This document shows positions 1-7,259 of a stretch of DNA of 8,492 bases, piece by piece; position 1 is the first letter of the stretch, and each line of letters starts with the position of its first letter. A model generated the notes under the pieces. It was not told the DNA's origin, did no database searches, and saw nothing but the letters and a program-made list of their open reading frames with translations. Both the position numbers and the translations under genes were made by a program. The stretch comes from DAOTTY01 sp964451095 (lineage in GTDB: Bacteria > Chloroflexota > Anaerolineae > Aggregatilineales > Phototrophicaceae), in the NCBI GenBank assembly GCA_964451095.1, contig CAYVGI010000178.1:1-8492 (forward strand), read 5' to 3'.

Positions 1-66
<66 letters not shown>

Positions 67-82
67 TTTTTTTTGCCTATAC

Positions 83-156
83 GCCGATGTAGCTCAGCTG
101 GTTAGAGCGCAGAACTCATAATTCTGAGGTCACTGGTTCAAGTCCAGTTATCGGCA
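83..156 (+). tRNA. Elongator tRNA-Met (CAT anticodon)
   Basis: This is a complete cloverleaf. The acceptor stem 83-89 pairs with 149-155 (six Watson-Crick pairs and one G-T), the D-stem is 92-95/105-108, the anticodon stem 110-114/122-126 with loop 115-121 and anticodon CAT at 117-119, and the T-stem 132-136/144-148. The discriminator is A156 and CCA is not encoded. The first acceptor pair is a normal G-C and the anticodon stem lacks the three G-C pairs of initiators, so this is not a second fMet gene. A CAT anticodon could also belong to tRNA-Ile2, whose C34 is modified to lysidine to read AUA. The D-arm resembles elongator Met more, but tilS-dependent Ile identity is not excluded. It lies 16 bp after the initiator gene and is probably co-transcribed with it. 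Confidence 0.9.
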
Positions 157-171
157 CAAACGCCGCGCCCC

Positions 172-194
172 ACACCCCGTGGGGTGTTTTTGTT
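172..194 (+). terminator. Rho-independent terminator of the tRNA cluster
   Basis: ACACCC (172-177) pairs with GGGTGT (182-187) around a four-base loop, and the stem is followed by TTTT, G, TTT. It starts 16 bp after the elongator tRNA and is oriented for + strand transcription. It also lies just downstream of the lysA stop on the other strand, but in that direction no T-run follows the hairpin, so it would be at best a weak terminator for lysA. Confidence 0.75.
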
Positions 195-202
195 TACGGC
201 AG

Positions 203-1426
203 TCACACATCCCCCCGCATCAAATCTGCTATCGTCTCTCGTGCACGGGCGACGTACCACGCCGCCCCCTGCACCAGTACTTCCGCCGGGCGGGGGCGCT
301 GATTGTAGTTGCTCGCCATCACCATGCCATAGGCACCGGCATCTAATATTGCGAGCAGGTCGCCGTGTTGCATGTCTGGTAGTCTCACATCCTGACCTAA
401 TACGTCCGTGCTTTCGCACACAGGTCCGACTACCGTCACCGGAGCGCCTGCCGCCGCGTGGTGCACGGGCACAATCGCATGGTGGGCGCCGTAGAGCGCC
501 GGGCGCAGCAGTTCGGTCATGCTGGCGTCAATGATGTAGAGCGTAGCACCGCCCTGCGCCTTCACATACAGCACTTGCGCCAGCAGCACACCCGCATCTG
601 CGACGATAGAACGCCCCGGTTCGATAATCACGTCGTAGTCTGCCAATATCGGTTGCAGCGCGGCAGCGAAGTCCGCAAAGGTGGGGGCGGTGTCGTCTGT
701 ATACCGCGCAGGGAAGCCACCACCGATGTTGACAGTACGGATTTGTGGGTAAGCGTCGGCAATCGCCACCGCAGCACGCACCCCTGCCACCGTTGCGCTC
801 ACGTCGGCAAGCTGGCTGCCCACATGCACATGAATCCCGGCGATGCGCAGGTGTGGGTAAGCATCCTGGTGTTGCAGCACATACACCAGGTCGTCCCGGT
901 TCAAGCCGAACTTCGCGCTTTTGTGCCCGGTAGCGATGCCAGGGTGGGTGTTCGCCTGTACATCCGGGTTGTAGCGCAGTGCCACATTGGCGGTCGCATC
1001 GCGACCGCCAGCGATTGCGTTCAGCAGGCGGCACTCGTCCACATTTTCCACATTGAACCAGCCCACCCCATTCTCGACTGCGTAGCGTAGTTCGTCCGGG
1101 GTTTTACCAACACCCGCAAACACAATATCTGCTGGGGAGCAGCCCGCCGCAAGTGCCCGCGCAATCTCCCCTGCACTAACAGCATCAACCCCAGCACCCA
1201 CGCCGATAAGTTCGCGCAGCAGCGCGAGATTGGCGTTTGCTTTGGCACTATAGTGGATGTGCGGGCGCAGCGGCGCAAACGCGGTTTGCAATGCGCGGAA
1301 GTTCGCTAGCACGCGCTGTGCACTATAGACATAGGTGGGGGTGCCTGTGCGCCCGGCAACCGTGGGTAGTGGCACGCCATCAACGTGCAACACCCCATCC
1401 TGGTAGCGAACCGACTCGTTTAGCAT
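203..1426 (-). CDS. lysA: Diaminopimelate decarboxylase (PLP, fold type III)
   Basis: The enzyme removes CO2 from meso-diaminopimelate to give L-lysine, the last step of the DAP pathway, in the cytoplasm, normally as a homodimer. The 407-residue length is usual for the family. Visible motifs, in order: YSAKAN with the PLP-binding lysine K62; HVHVGSQ (199-205); the glycine-rich phosphate-binding GGGFP (235-239); EPGR (269-272); LLRPALYGAHH (306-316), which supplies substrate contacts; GPVCESTD (334-341) with the cysteine and glutamate that complete the active site across the dimer; and AYGMVMASNYN (365-375). The RPALY and CESTD motifs favour DAP decarboxylase over ornithine or carboxynorspermidine decarboxylases of the same fold. 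The ATG start lies 3 nt after the TAG of the upstream cyclase gene, with no clear Shine-Dalgarno, so translation is probably coupled to that gene. The stop is TGA. No lysine riboswitch is possible in such a short gap. Confidence 0.95.
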   Translation of the reverse strand: MLNESVRYQDGVLHVDGVPLPTVAGRTGTPTYVYSAQRVLANFRALQTAFAPLRPHIHYSAKANANLALLRELIGVGAGVDAVSAGEIARALAAGCSPADIVFAGVGKTPDELRYAVENGVGWFNVENVDECRLLNAIAGGRDATANVALRYNPDVQANTHPGIATGHKSAKFGLNRDDLVYVLQHQDAYPHLRIAGIHVHVGSQLADVSATVAGVRAAVAIADAYPQIRTVNIGGGFPARYTDDTAPTFADFAAALQPILADYDVIIEPGRSIVADAGVLLAQVLYVKAQGGATLYIIDASMTELLRPALYGAHHAIVPVHHAAAGAPVTVVGPVCESTDVLGQDVRLPDMQHGDLLAILDAGAYGMVMASNYNQRPRPAEVLVQGAAWYVARARETIADLMRGDV

Positions 1427-1429
1427 GGG

Positions 1430-3463
1430 CTAGGTGTTCAACGTCAGCAGCTTGTACGCCGTGGACTGCCCGATGCCCTTCAGCGTCACGTCTTCCATGC
1501 GCTCTACATGGGCATGGTCTTTGATGGCGCTGTAAGTCTCCTCGCTGATAAAGATCTCACCGCCCTTGGCGGCGCTGCACAGGCGGGCACCCAGGTTCAT
1601 CATACGCCCCATTGCGGTGTAGTCTGTGCGCTGCGCCGTGCCGAACTCACCACAGATTGCCTCGCCCGTGCTTACACCAACGCCCATTGGCGGGATGTCG
1701 TAGCCCTCCGCCGTAAGTTCCTGGCGCAGTTCCGCCATAACCTGCTGCATCTTGTAGGCGGCGGCGGCGCATTTTTCCGCGTGATCCTCGGTAGGCAGCG
1801 GTGCACCAAAAAGCCCAATCACCTCATCGCCCACGAACTTGTCCAGCGTACCCCCATACTCAAAAATCACATCCGTCATGCGCCCGAGGTAGCAGTTCAG
1901 GGCGTGTGCGAACTTGTCAGGTTCGGTGCGCTCCGCCCATTCCGTACTGCCACGCAAGTCTGCGAAGAGCACACTCACCTCCATACGCTCTCCGGCGAGC
2001 ACATTGGCGGCGTCGGTGTGCTCTAGCAGGTGTTCCAGAACTTTCGGGTCTACAGAGCGCCCCAACACCTGGCGCACCCGCCGCTGCTCCAGCCGTTCGA
2101 ACACGGCGGTGTCCACCTGGGTGACAATCGCGTTGAGCATCCGGCGGTCTTCCGCGTTGAAGCCAAGCGGGTGTGTGCTGTTCACACCGCCGAACACGCC
2201 GATGATCTTATCGTGCAGCACCAGCGGCACCGCCAACACGGAGTGTACTTCGCCGCGCAGGTTGTTGTCATACACCATTGCCGCTTCCTTCAGCGCCTGC
2301 TGAGACACATGCTGGATTGCCTCGTAGTACGCGGGCGAGGTCATGATGCCGCTTAGGTTGGACGACTTGATTTCCAGTTGATCCTCTTCGTTGTCGTTGA
2401 ATAGCAGAATAAAACCCACGTCGGACTCAATTGACTCGCACAGTTCGCCCAGCACCGCCTGCAACATCGCGTCGAATTCCATGTCCGAGTCACGGATTTG
2501 GTCAATATTGTAGATGATCTCTAGCTCTTTGTTGCGCTGGCTAAGCTGCTTAATCACGCGGCTGTAGACCACAGCGGAGTCCATCTGTGTGCCCAGCGCG
2601 TAAAGCAGGCGACGGTCGCCGTGCACGAAGGGTCTCTCCCTGCCAACGACCACAGCGCCAAGATGCATCCCACCGACGATAAACGGCAGCCCCATTAGCG
2701 ATAGGTTGCTGCGTGGCGAGTCCAGTTCGCCAACGTCGTGCAGCTTCTTTACTGCCTCGTTGATCGCATTAAAGTCTTGCGGTTTTAGTCCCACTTTGTC
2801 CACAATGCCGCGCACCACCATTTCGCCCGTGTCTATGTGGCTGAGGATGACCATGCACAACTGCGCGTGGAACTGCTCCACGATGATTTGGGTAAACGCA
2901 GTGATGAGATCGCCTTCCTCAGCGTTCTTGTCGCGGATTTGATCCATGCGGTAGATGGCATCTAGCTCGCGGTTGCGCTGTGCCAGCCGCCAGATGCGCT
3001 GCACCTGCACAATGGCAGAGTCCAGTTGCTTTTCTGCCGTGCGCAGCAGCGTGAGGTCATCGTCGGTGTAGAGAGTGTTATCCTCTTTGCGCAGCAGGAT
3101 AATACCGCTAAGGGGCTTACCCTCCATTTCCACGCGCAGCCCAATGCCATCGCCCCAGCCTGCCGCCTGCACTTTGTGCACATCAAGCTTGTCTGTCTCG
3201 CTGATGACGGCACGGCACAGCTTAAAGCCGACCCGGGCGTCCATGCCTGCCGCCGCCTGGTACTCCGTGCTGTGGTCATCTGCCAGGACGACAATAGCAG
3301 CAGCGTCCGCTTGCAGGCGCTCGGTCAGTAGGGTGAGCAGCTTCTCAAACATCACGCCCGGCGAAACATCATCGACAACAGAATCGCGGACGGTATCAAT
3401 CGCTAACAGAATATCTAGCTCACGCTCGCGCAGCGCAAGTGTTTTTTCAATCATATTGTTCAT
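1430..3463 (-). CDS. Triple-GAF sensor with class III adenylate/guanylate cyclase domain
   Basis: This 677-residue protein probably makes cyclic AMP (or cGMP) in response to signals read by its N-terminal modules. It has no signal peptide or membrane segment and is likely cytosolic. Three GAF-like modules lie at about 20-158, 170-305 and 315-458, each preceded by a helix ending in a D-x-[IV]-R-D pattern. A basic linker (459-482, including LGRSVDP) leads into the cyclase domain, about 492-675. Visible catalytic residues are the metal aspartates D502 (FADLRGST) and D546 (KFVGDEVIGLFG), purine-site lysine K542, T616 (in DYTAMG) where class IIIa enzymes carry aspartate, N623 and the transition-state arginine R627. 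The lysine/threonine pair suggests an adenylate cyclase of class IIIb. GRMMN (619-623) replaces the more usual GDxVN, which is odd but not a known catalytic position. No NKFDE motif of cyclic-nucleotide-binding GAF domains is seen, so the ligands are unknown. The ATG start has only a weak upstream GGGA. It is the first gene of an operon with lysA. Confidence 0.88.
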   Translation of the reverse strand: MNNMIEKTLALRERELDILLAIDTVRDSVVDDVSPGVMFEKLLTLLTERLQADAAAIVVLADDHSTEYQAAAGMDARVGFKLCRAVISETDKLDVHKVQAAGWGDGIGLRVEMEGKPLSGIILLRKEDNTLYTDDDLTLLRTAEKQLDSAIVQVQRIWRLAQRNRELDAIYRMDQIRDKNAEEGDLITAFTQIIVEQFHAQLCMVILSHIDTGEMVVRGIVDKVGLKPQDFNAINEAVKKLHDVGELDSPRSNLSLMGLPFIVGGMHLGAVVVGRERPFVHGDRRLLYALGTQMDSAVVYSRVIKQLSQRNKELEIIYNIDQIRDSDMEFDAMLQAVLGELCESIESDVGFILLFNDNEEDQLEIKSSNLSGIMTSPAYYEAIQHVSQQALKEAAMVYDNNLRGEVHSVLAVPLVLHDKIIGVFGGVNSTHPLGFNAEDRRMLNAIVTQVDTAVFERLEQRRVRQVLGRSVDPKVLEHLLEHTDAANVLAGERMEVSVLFADLRGSTEWAERTEPDKFAHALNCYLGRMTDVIFEYGGTLDKFVGDEVIGLFGAPLPTEDHAEKCAAAAYKMQQVMAELRQELTAEGYDIPPMGVGVSTGEAICGEFGTAQRTDYTAMGRMMNLGARLCSAAKGGEIFISEETYSAIKDHAHVERMEDVTLKGIGQSTAYKLLTLNT

Positions 3464-3482
3464 AAGGCGCGTTCCCAGGTGT

Positions 3483-3515
3483 TTAGATATGATGATGAGT
3501 CTTTATGCTATCTAA
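3483..3515. repeat. 7-bp inverted repeat in the divergent region (possible operator)
   Basis: TTAGATA at 3483-3489 is an exact inverted match to TATCTAA at 3509-3515. The centres are about 26 bp apart, i.e. roughly two and a half helical turns. The arms flank the probable transcription start of the minus-strand cyclase gene. A 7-bp match in AT-rich DNA can occur by chance; no regulator gene is present in the window. Confidence 0.3.
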
Positions 3516-3543
3516 TTGTAGCCAGAAACGCGCTCAGGGGTAA
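3515..3543 (-). promoter_or_regulatory. Candidate promoter of the cyclase-lysA operon
   Basis: On the minus strand, TACAAT (3515-3520) matches five of six -10 consensus positions. A poor -35 (TTACCC, 3538-3543) lies 17 bp upstream. The predicted transcript would have a leader of about 45 nt before the ATG at 3463. The -10 is good and the -35 weak, so an activator or alternative element may be needed. Confidence 0.35.
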
Positions 3544-3564
3544 TCGGTTTGCGCCGGGTGAACA

Positions 3565-3593
3565 TTGAACGGTCACAATATGTACAGTATCCT
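3565..3593 (+). promoter_or_regulatory. Candidate sigma70-type promoter of the dynamin operon
   Basis: TTGAAC (3565-3570) and TATCCT (3588-3593) each match four of six consensus positions and are separated by exactly 17 bp. Transcription would begin near 3600, giving a leader of about 30 nt that contains the AGGA ribosome-binding site. This is an assignment by eye. Confidence 0.4.
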
Positions 3594-3619
3594 TATCACA
3601 ATTTGATTCTGGTAAGGGC

Positions 3620-3623
3620 AGGA
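3620..3623 (+). promoter_or_regulatory. Ribosome-binding site supporting the TTG start of the first dynamin
   Basis: AGGA is placed 8 nt before TTG at 3632. No in-frame ATG or GTG is found between the promoter candidate and this TTG, and the GTG at 3627 is in another frame. The next in-frame ATG is far inside the GTPase domain, beyond the P-loop, so TTG is the best start. Confidence 0.6.
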
Positions 3624-3631
3624 ACCGTGCT

Positions 3632-5485
3632 TTGGCTGCTGAAGACAACAAAGGAACCAAACTCGCCCTGGATTACGAAGCGATCCGGCGAGAAGAATAC
3701 GAGACGATCAACGAACTGCTAGAAGTCCTACCACGCGTGGGCAGTGTGGGCGAAGAACGCCTTGCACAGGTGCGCGACGCGCTGTTCCATGCAGACAATC
3801 CCTACCTCGTCGTGTTTGTCGGTCCGTTTAGCTGCGGCAAGTCCAGCCTCATCAATGCGCTGCTGGGCGACGAAGACCTGCTGCGCGTGGGACCGACGCC
3901 AACAACCGACCGCATCACAATCCTGCGCTGGGGCGAACAAACCGAGCGCATGTCCAGCGGCGGCGACGTGGACACCGTATTTCATCCATCGCCGCTGCTG
4001 AAAAAGGTGAGCTTTGTCGATACACCCGGCATGGAGTCCATCTTCCGCGAGCACGAAAACACCACACAAAACTTCTTGCACCGCAGCGACACTGTGTTCA
4101 TGGTGATGCCTGCCACGCAGGCGATGAGCGCCCGTAACATGGAAACGCTGCAAATCCTGAAGCAGTACGGCAAGACCATCATCATCCTGGTGAACCAGGT
4201 AGACCTGCTGGAAGAAGAAGAGGTCGCATCGCTGCGGGAGTACGTGCAGGAGCAAAGCCAGTCCAAGCTCGGGTACCGACCTGAGGTGTGGATGGTGAGC
4301 GCCGAAAAGGGGTTAGAAGCGCACCAGGGCGAAGGGCGCGATAACACTCTGTGGCAGGCGAGTGGCTTACACAACCTGGAAAACTACATTGATCGGCAGC
4401 TTGGGGATGTTGCTCGGCTGCGACAGAAGCTGCAAACCCCGCTGCAAATCGCACAGAACGCCAGCCAGGCAGCACTAGATGCCGTGCGCCAGAACCAGAA
4501 TGTGTTCGACCAGTACTCCAGCATCGCGGAAAACCTGCGCACGCAAATGGAAACGCAAAAGCGCGGGCAGCAGCGCACCGTCCGCGACGAAAAAGAAGAA
4601 ATTGAGCTGCGCTTTAAGGACAGCACGACCCGTGGGCAGCAGGCAATTGACGAGTTGTTCCAGTTCTCGCGGGCGCTGGCGGCGGTGGGGCGCGGTACCC
4701 TGGAACTGTTCCGGCTGGGCAATCTCGTCACGCCGGAGGGAACCAGCACCATGCGCATGGCGTTTGAGCAGAAAAAGGCGCTGGAACCGCTTTCTGCGCT
4801 GCCCCGCCACGTTGATGAACTGGCGTCACGCATTGAGGGGCGCGATTTGAAGGACATCGACAACCTGGTGAGCTACGCACAGGAACAGGTGGAGCAACTG
4901 CCGCCCACACTGCAAAACATGCTGATCGGGGACATCCGCACGCCACAGAAATATGACCGCACCGCGTTTGACAAGGCACGCGAACCGCTGGTGGCAATCG
5001 AGGATGATGCACGCCAGGTGGAAACCGAAAACCTGGACGAAACCCTGCGCAATACGGTCATCTACCTCGCCATCTACGAGATTATCCTGCTGCTGTTCGG
5101 CGCGGTGATCATCGGTGTGCTGGTGAACGCGCCAGACACAACTATCGCAGTGCTGCTGGTGGTGGTGCTGGTGGCGATGCTGCTGGGGCTGGCGTTTGTG
5201 CCGCTGCGTGGGCGCATTTTGAAGAACACCTACGCCGCCCGCATGTTGAGCCTGCAAAACCGCTATCTGGAAACGCTCTCTAACGCAGCGGAAGATCAGA
5301 TCCGCTACAGCATGAAGCTGCGCGAAGATGCCGTCTCTCCGCTGCTATCGCTCATTGAATCGCAGACGGAAACGCAAAACGAACAACTGCAAAAGCTGCA
5401 AAATATCCAGCAGCGCATGGTGAAAATAGAATCATCGCTGGCAGACCTGGGCAAGAACCGTCTGCTAGCGGGTTTGAGGAACTAA
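3632..5485 (+). CDS. Bacterial dynamin-like GTPase, first of tandem pair
   Basis: This 617-residue large GTPase probably binds and reshapes or tethers membranes by GTP-driven self-assembly. G motifs are complete: G1 GPFSCGKSS (64-72), G2 threonines in TPTT (89-92), G3 DTPG (130-133), G4 NQVD (188-191), and a G5-like SAEKG (223-227). Long charged helices follow (about 265-345 and 395-470), as expected for the dynamin stalk or neck bundle. Two adjacent hydrophobic segments (about 475-498 and 503-524) form a membrane hairpin like the paddle of bacterial dynamins, and a C-terminal helix (535-605) returns to the bundle. There is no signal peptide, so the GTPase faces the cytoplasm. It starts at TTG, which may limit its yield. 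The stop is 1 bp before the start of the second dynamin, implying co-expression and probably a hetero-oligomer. The cargo or membrane process is not shown by the sequence. Confidence 0.9.
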   Translation: MAAEDNKGTKLALDYEAIRREEYETINELLEVLPRVGSVGEERLAQVRDALFHADNPYLVVFVGPFSCGKSSLINALLGDEDLLRVGPTPTTDRITILRWGEQTERMSSGGDVDTVFHPSPLLKKVSFVDTPGMESIFREHENTTQNFLHRSDTVFMVMPATQAMSARNMETLQILKQYGKTIIILVNQVDLLEEEEVASLREYVQEQSQSKLGYRPEVWMVSAEKGLEAHQGEGRDNTLWQASGLHNLENYIDRQLGDVARLRQKLQTPLQIAQNASQAALDAVRQNQNVFDQYSSIAENLRTQMETQKRGQQRTVRDEKEEIELRFKDSTTRGQQAIDELFQFSRALAAVGRGTLELFRLGNLVTPEGTSTMRMAFEQKKALEPLSALPRHVDELASRIEGRDLKDIDNLVSYAQEQVEQLPPTLQNMLIGDIRTPQKYDRTAFDKAREPLVAIEDDARQVETENLDETLRNTVIYLAIYEIILLLFGAVIIGVLVNAPDTTIAVLLVVVLVAMLLGLAFVPLRGRILKNTYAARMLSLQNRYLETLSNAAEDQIRYSMKLREDAVSPLLSLIESQTETQNEQLQKLQNIQQRMVKIESSLADLGKNRLLAGLRN

Positions 5486-5486
5486 C

Positions 5487-7250
5487 ATGACGACGAATGC
5501 CGTAAGCACTACCCTGGAAGGTCCGTTGGCGCTGCTGCGCGAGCGCGAGATTGAACTGTTAAACGAAGTCGCAGATACACTGGCGGAGTTCAACGCGGAC
5601 GATACCGTAGACGACCGCCGCCGCCTGCGCGATGTAGCAAAAGACCTGGGCGAGATGTTCTTTCTGGTCGCGGTCATCGGCGAGTTTAACTCCGGCAAGT
5701 CCACGTTCATTAACGCAATGCTGGGCGACAAACTGCTGCCGATGGGCATCACGCCGACGACAGAAGCAATTGAACTGATCCGCTACAACGACGAGCCAAT
5801 CTACAAGCCAGTGACCACGAACGACGGCGACTTGCGCCAGTGGGGGCACCCAAACACAGGCGCACCGGGTGTCGCCATTGTGGACACCCCCGGTACTGGC
5901 TCTGTATTTAAGCAGCACGATACGGTCGCCAAGGACTTCTTGCACCGTAGCGACCTCGTGATGTTCGTGATTAGCTCCAAGCGTGCCTTTGCAGACACGG
6001 AACGGCTGTACATGGAACTGGCACGCAACTACGGCAAGAAGACCATCATCATCATGAACCAGATTGACCTGCTGGACCCGAACGAGCGTGCCGAGGTGCG
6101 CAAGTTCATTGAGCGGCAGGTGAAGGAAACGCTGGGCTTTGAGCCGCTGATCTTTGGGGTATCTGCCAAGAAGGCGATGAACGGCGAGGATGGCGGCATC
6201 GACGCGGTGCGGGCACACCTGCGCGGCGTGCTGGCAGAGGCGCCGCCTGCCAAGCAAAAGCTGCTCACCCAGCTTGACCTGACCGAGAAAACCATCAACT
6301 ACTACATGGGTCAAATTGATGGCGATGTAAACCGCGTCACCCAGGACAGCAACAAAGCACGCACCGTGCAGCAGGAACTTGAGCGGCACTCGCTGGGGCT
6401 GGATGTGCAGTTCAAAGAGGCGAACACGGAGATCGAGAAGGTGTTCGAGGCGCTGCGCCAGCGCGGGCACAACTTCATCGACACCAACCTGTCCGTGCGG
6501 CAGGTGATCCGCCGCCCGAACCGCGACAAGCTGCAAGCGGACTTTCAAGATCAGGTGATCGGACGGGCGCTGCGGGACATCAACGACGCGACGACGGGCT
6601 ACATCAACGCGGTGATTGACAGCAGCCGCTTGTACTGGCGCGGCGTGATCGACCGCCTGAACCAACTGAAGGACATGATGGATCAGGAGTTGGGCGGGCT
6701 AGACGCCTCTGTATACGCCGAACAGCGCGACAACCTGCAAGAGGCGATCCGCATTGCCAAGACGGAGCTAGAGAGCTATTCCACGGGCAGCGTGGTGCGG
6801 GAGATGCAGAGCATCTTCGACAATAACATGAACTACTTCACGGTGTGGTTCACCACGGCGATTGGTGCCCTGATTGCGACCATTGCTGCCGTTGCTGCGC
6901 CGGGCGCTGCGCTGGTAGGCGGTTCCGCAGTGATTATCGCCGTTGCGGCACCCGTGGCGATACTGGGTGGCGGCGCGGCGTTCTGGTACTATCGCAACCT
7001 GCAATCGGACACACACAAGGAGTTTGACCAGCGCGTAGACCAGCTCATCAAGAGCTACCACGCTGCGCTGGATGACCTGACCGGGCGTGAGCGCCAGCGC
7101 CTGAAGAAGTACGGCAACCAGGTGTTGCAGCCCATCTTCAACCGCCTGGAGGTGTTGCAGTCCCGTTACCGGGAGCAGCGCGTGGCACTGGAGAAGCACC
7201 TGCGCGAGATCGAGCGGCTGCGCACGGAAATTGGCAACACGAAAGATTAA
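5487..7250 (+). CDS. Bacterial dynamin-like GTPase, second of tandem pair
   Basis: This 587-residue paralogue of the preceding gene has G1 GEFNSGKST (65-73), G2 TPTT (89-92), G3 DTPG (133-136), G4 NQID (191-194) and SAK (226-228). After the GTPase domain come long helices (about 255-330 and 380-440), then two alanine/glycine-rich hydrophobic segments (about 455-475 and 479-502), and a basic C-terminal coiled helix (510-585). The membrane segments are less bulky than the leucine/valine-rich ones of its partner, so the two proteins may insert differently. Both share an FLHRSD motif between G3 and G4 (151-156 here). The ATG has a strong GAGGA (5476-5480) six nt upstream, inside the end of the previous gene, so this subunit may be translated better than the TTG-started first one. 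Heterotypic dynamin pairs are known, for example Campylobacter DLP1/DLP2; an equivalent complex here is an inference. Confidence 0.9.
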   Translation: MTTNAVSTTLEGPLALLREREIELLNEVADTLAEFNADDTVDDRRRLRDVAKDLGEMFFLVAVIGEFNSGKSTFINAMLGDKLLPMGITPTTEAIELIRYNDEPIYKPVTTNDGDLRQWGHPNTGAPGVAIVDTPGTGSVFKQHDTVAKDFLHRSDLVMFVISSKRAFADTERLYMELARNYGKKTIIIMNQIDLLDPNERAEVRKFIERQVKETLGFEPLIFGVSAKKAMNGEDGGIDAVRAHLRGVLAEAPPAKQKLLTQLDLTEKTINYYMGQIDGDVNRVTQDSNKARTVQQELERHSLGLDVQFKEANTEIEKVFEALRQRGHNFIDTNLSVRQVIRRPNRDKLQADFQDQVIGRALRDINDATTGYINAVIDSSRLYWRGVIDRLNQLKDMMDQELGGLDASVYAEQRDNLQEAIRIAKTELESYSTGSVVREMQSIFDNNMNYFTVWFTTAIGALIATIAAVAAPGAALVGGSAVIIAVAAPVAILGGGAAFWYYRNLQSDTHKEFDQRVDQLIKSYHAALDDLTGRERQRLKKYGNQVLQPIFNRLEVLQSRYREQRVALEKHLREIERLRTEIGNTKD

Positions 7251-7259
7251 CGACAACAC

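Larger units (their letters stand above)
3464..3631. promoter_or_regulatory. Divergent intergenic region between cyclase and dynamin operons
   Basis: This 168-bp AT-richer gap is the only sizeable non-coding stretch in the window and must hold the promoters of both operons. It contains a 7-bp inverted repeat, TTAGATA (3483-3489) and TATCTAA (3509-3515), separated by 19 bp, which could be an operator. It lies on the cyclase side and touches that gene's best -10 candidate. No tRNA-like fold, riboswitch or small ORF with a convincing start is apparent. Confidence 0.6.

Noticed and set aside
67..74. Eight Ts after the initiator tRNA as a dedicated terminator.
   Set aside because: The tRNA fold itself is the only hairpin and a second tRNA follows after 8 more bases, with a clear terminator at 172-194. 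It may reduce read-through but I do not call it a terminator.
5559..6665. A 368-codon open frame on the minus strand.
   Set aside because: It lies fully opposite the second dynamin, shows no domain motifs, and arises from GC-rich codon bias.
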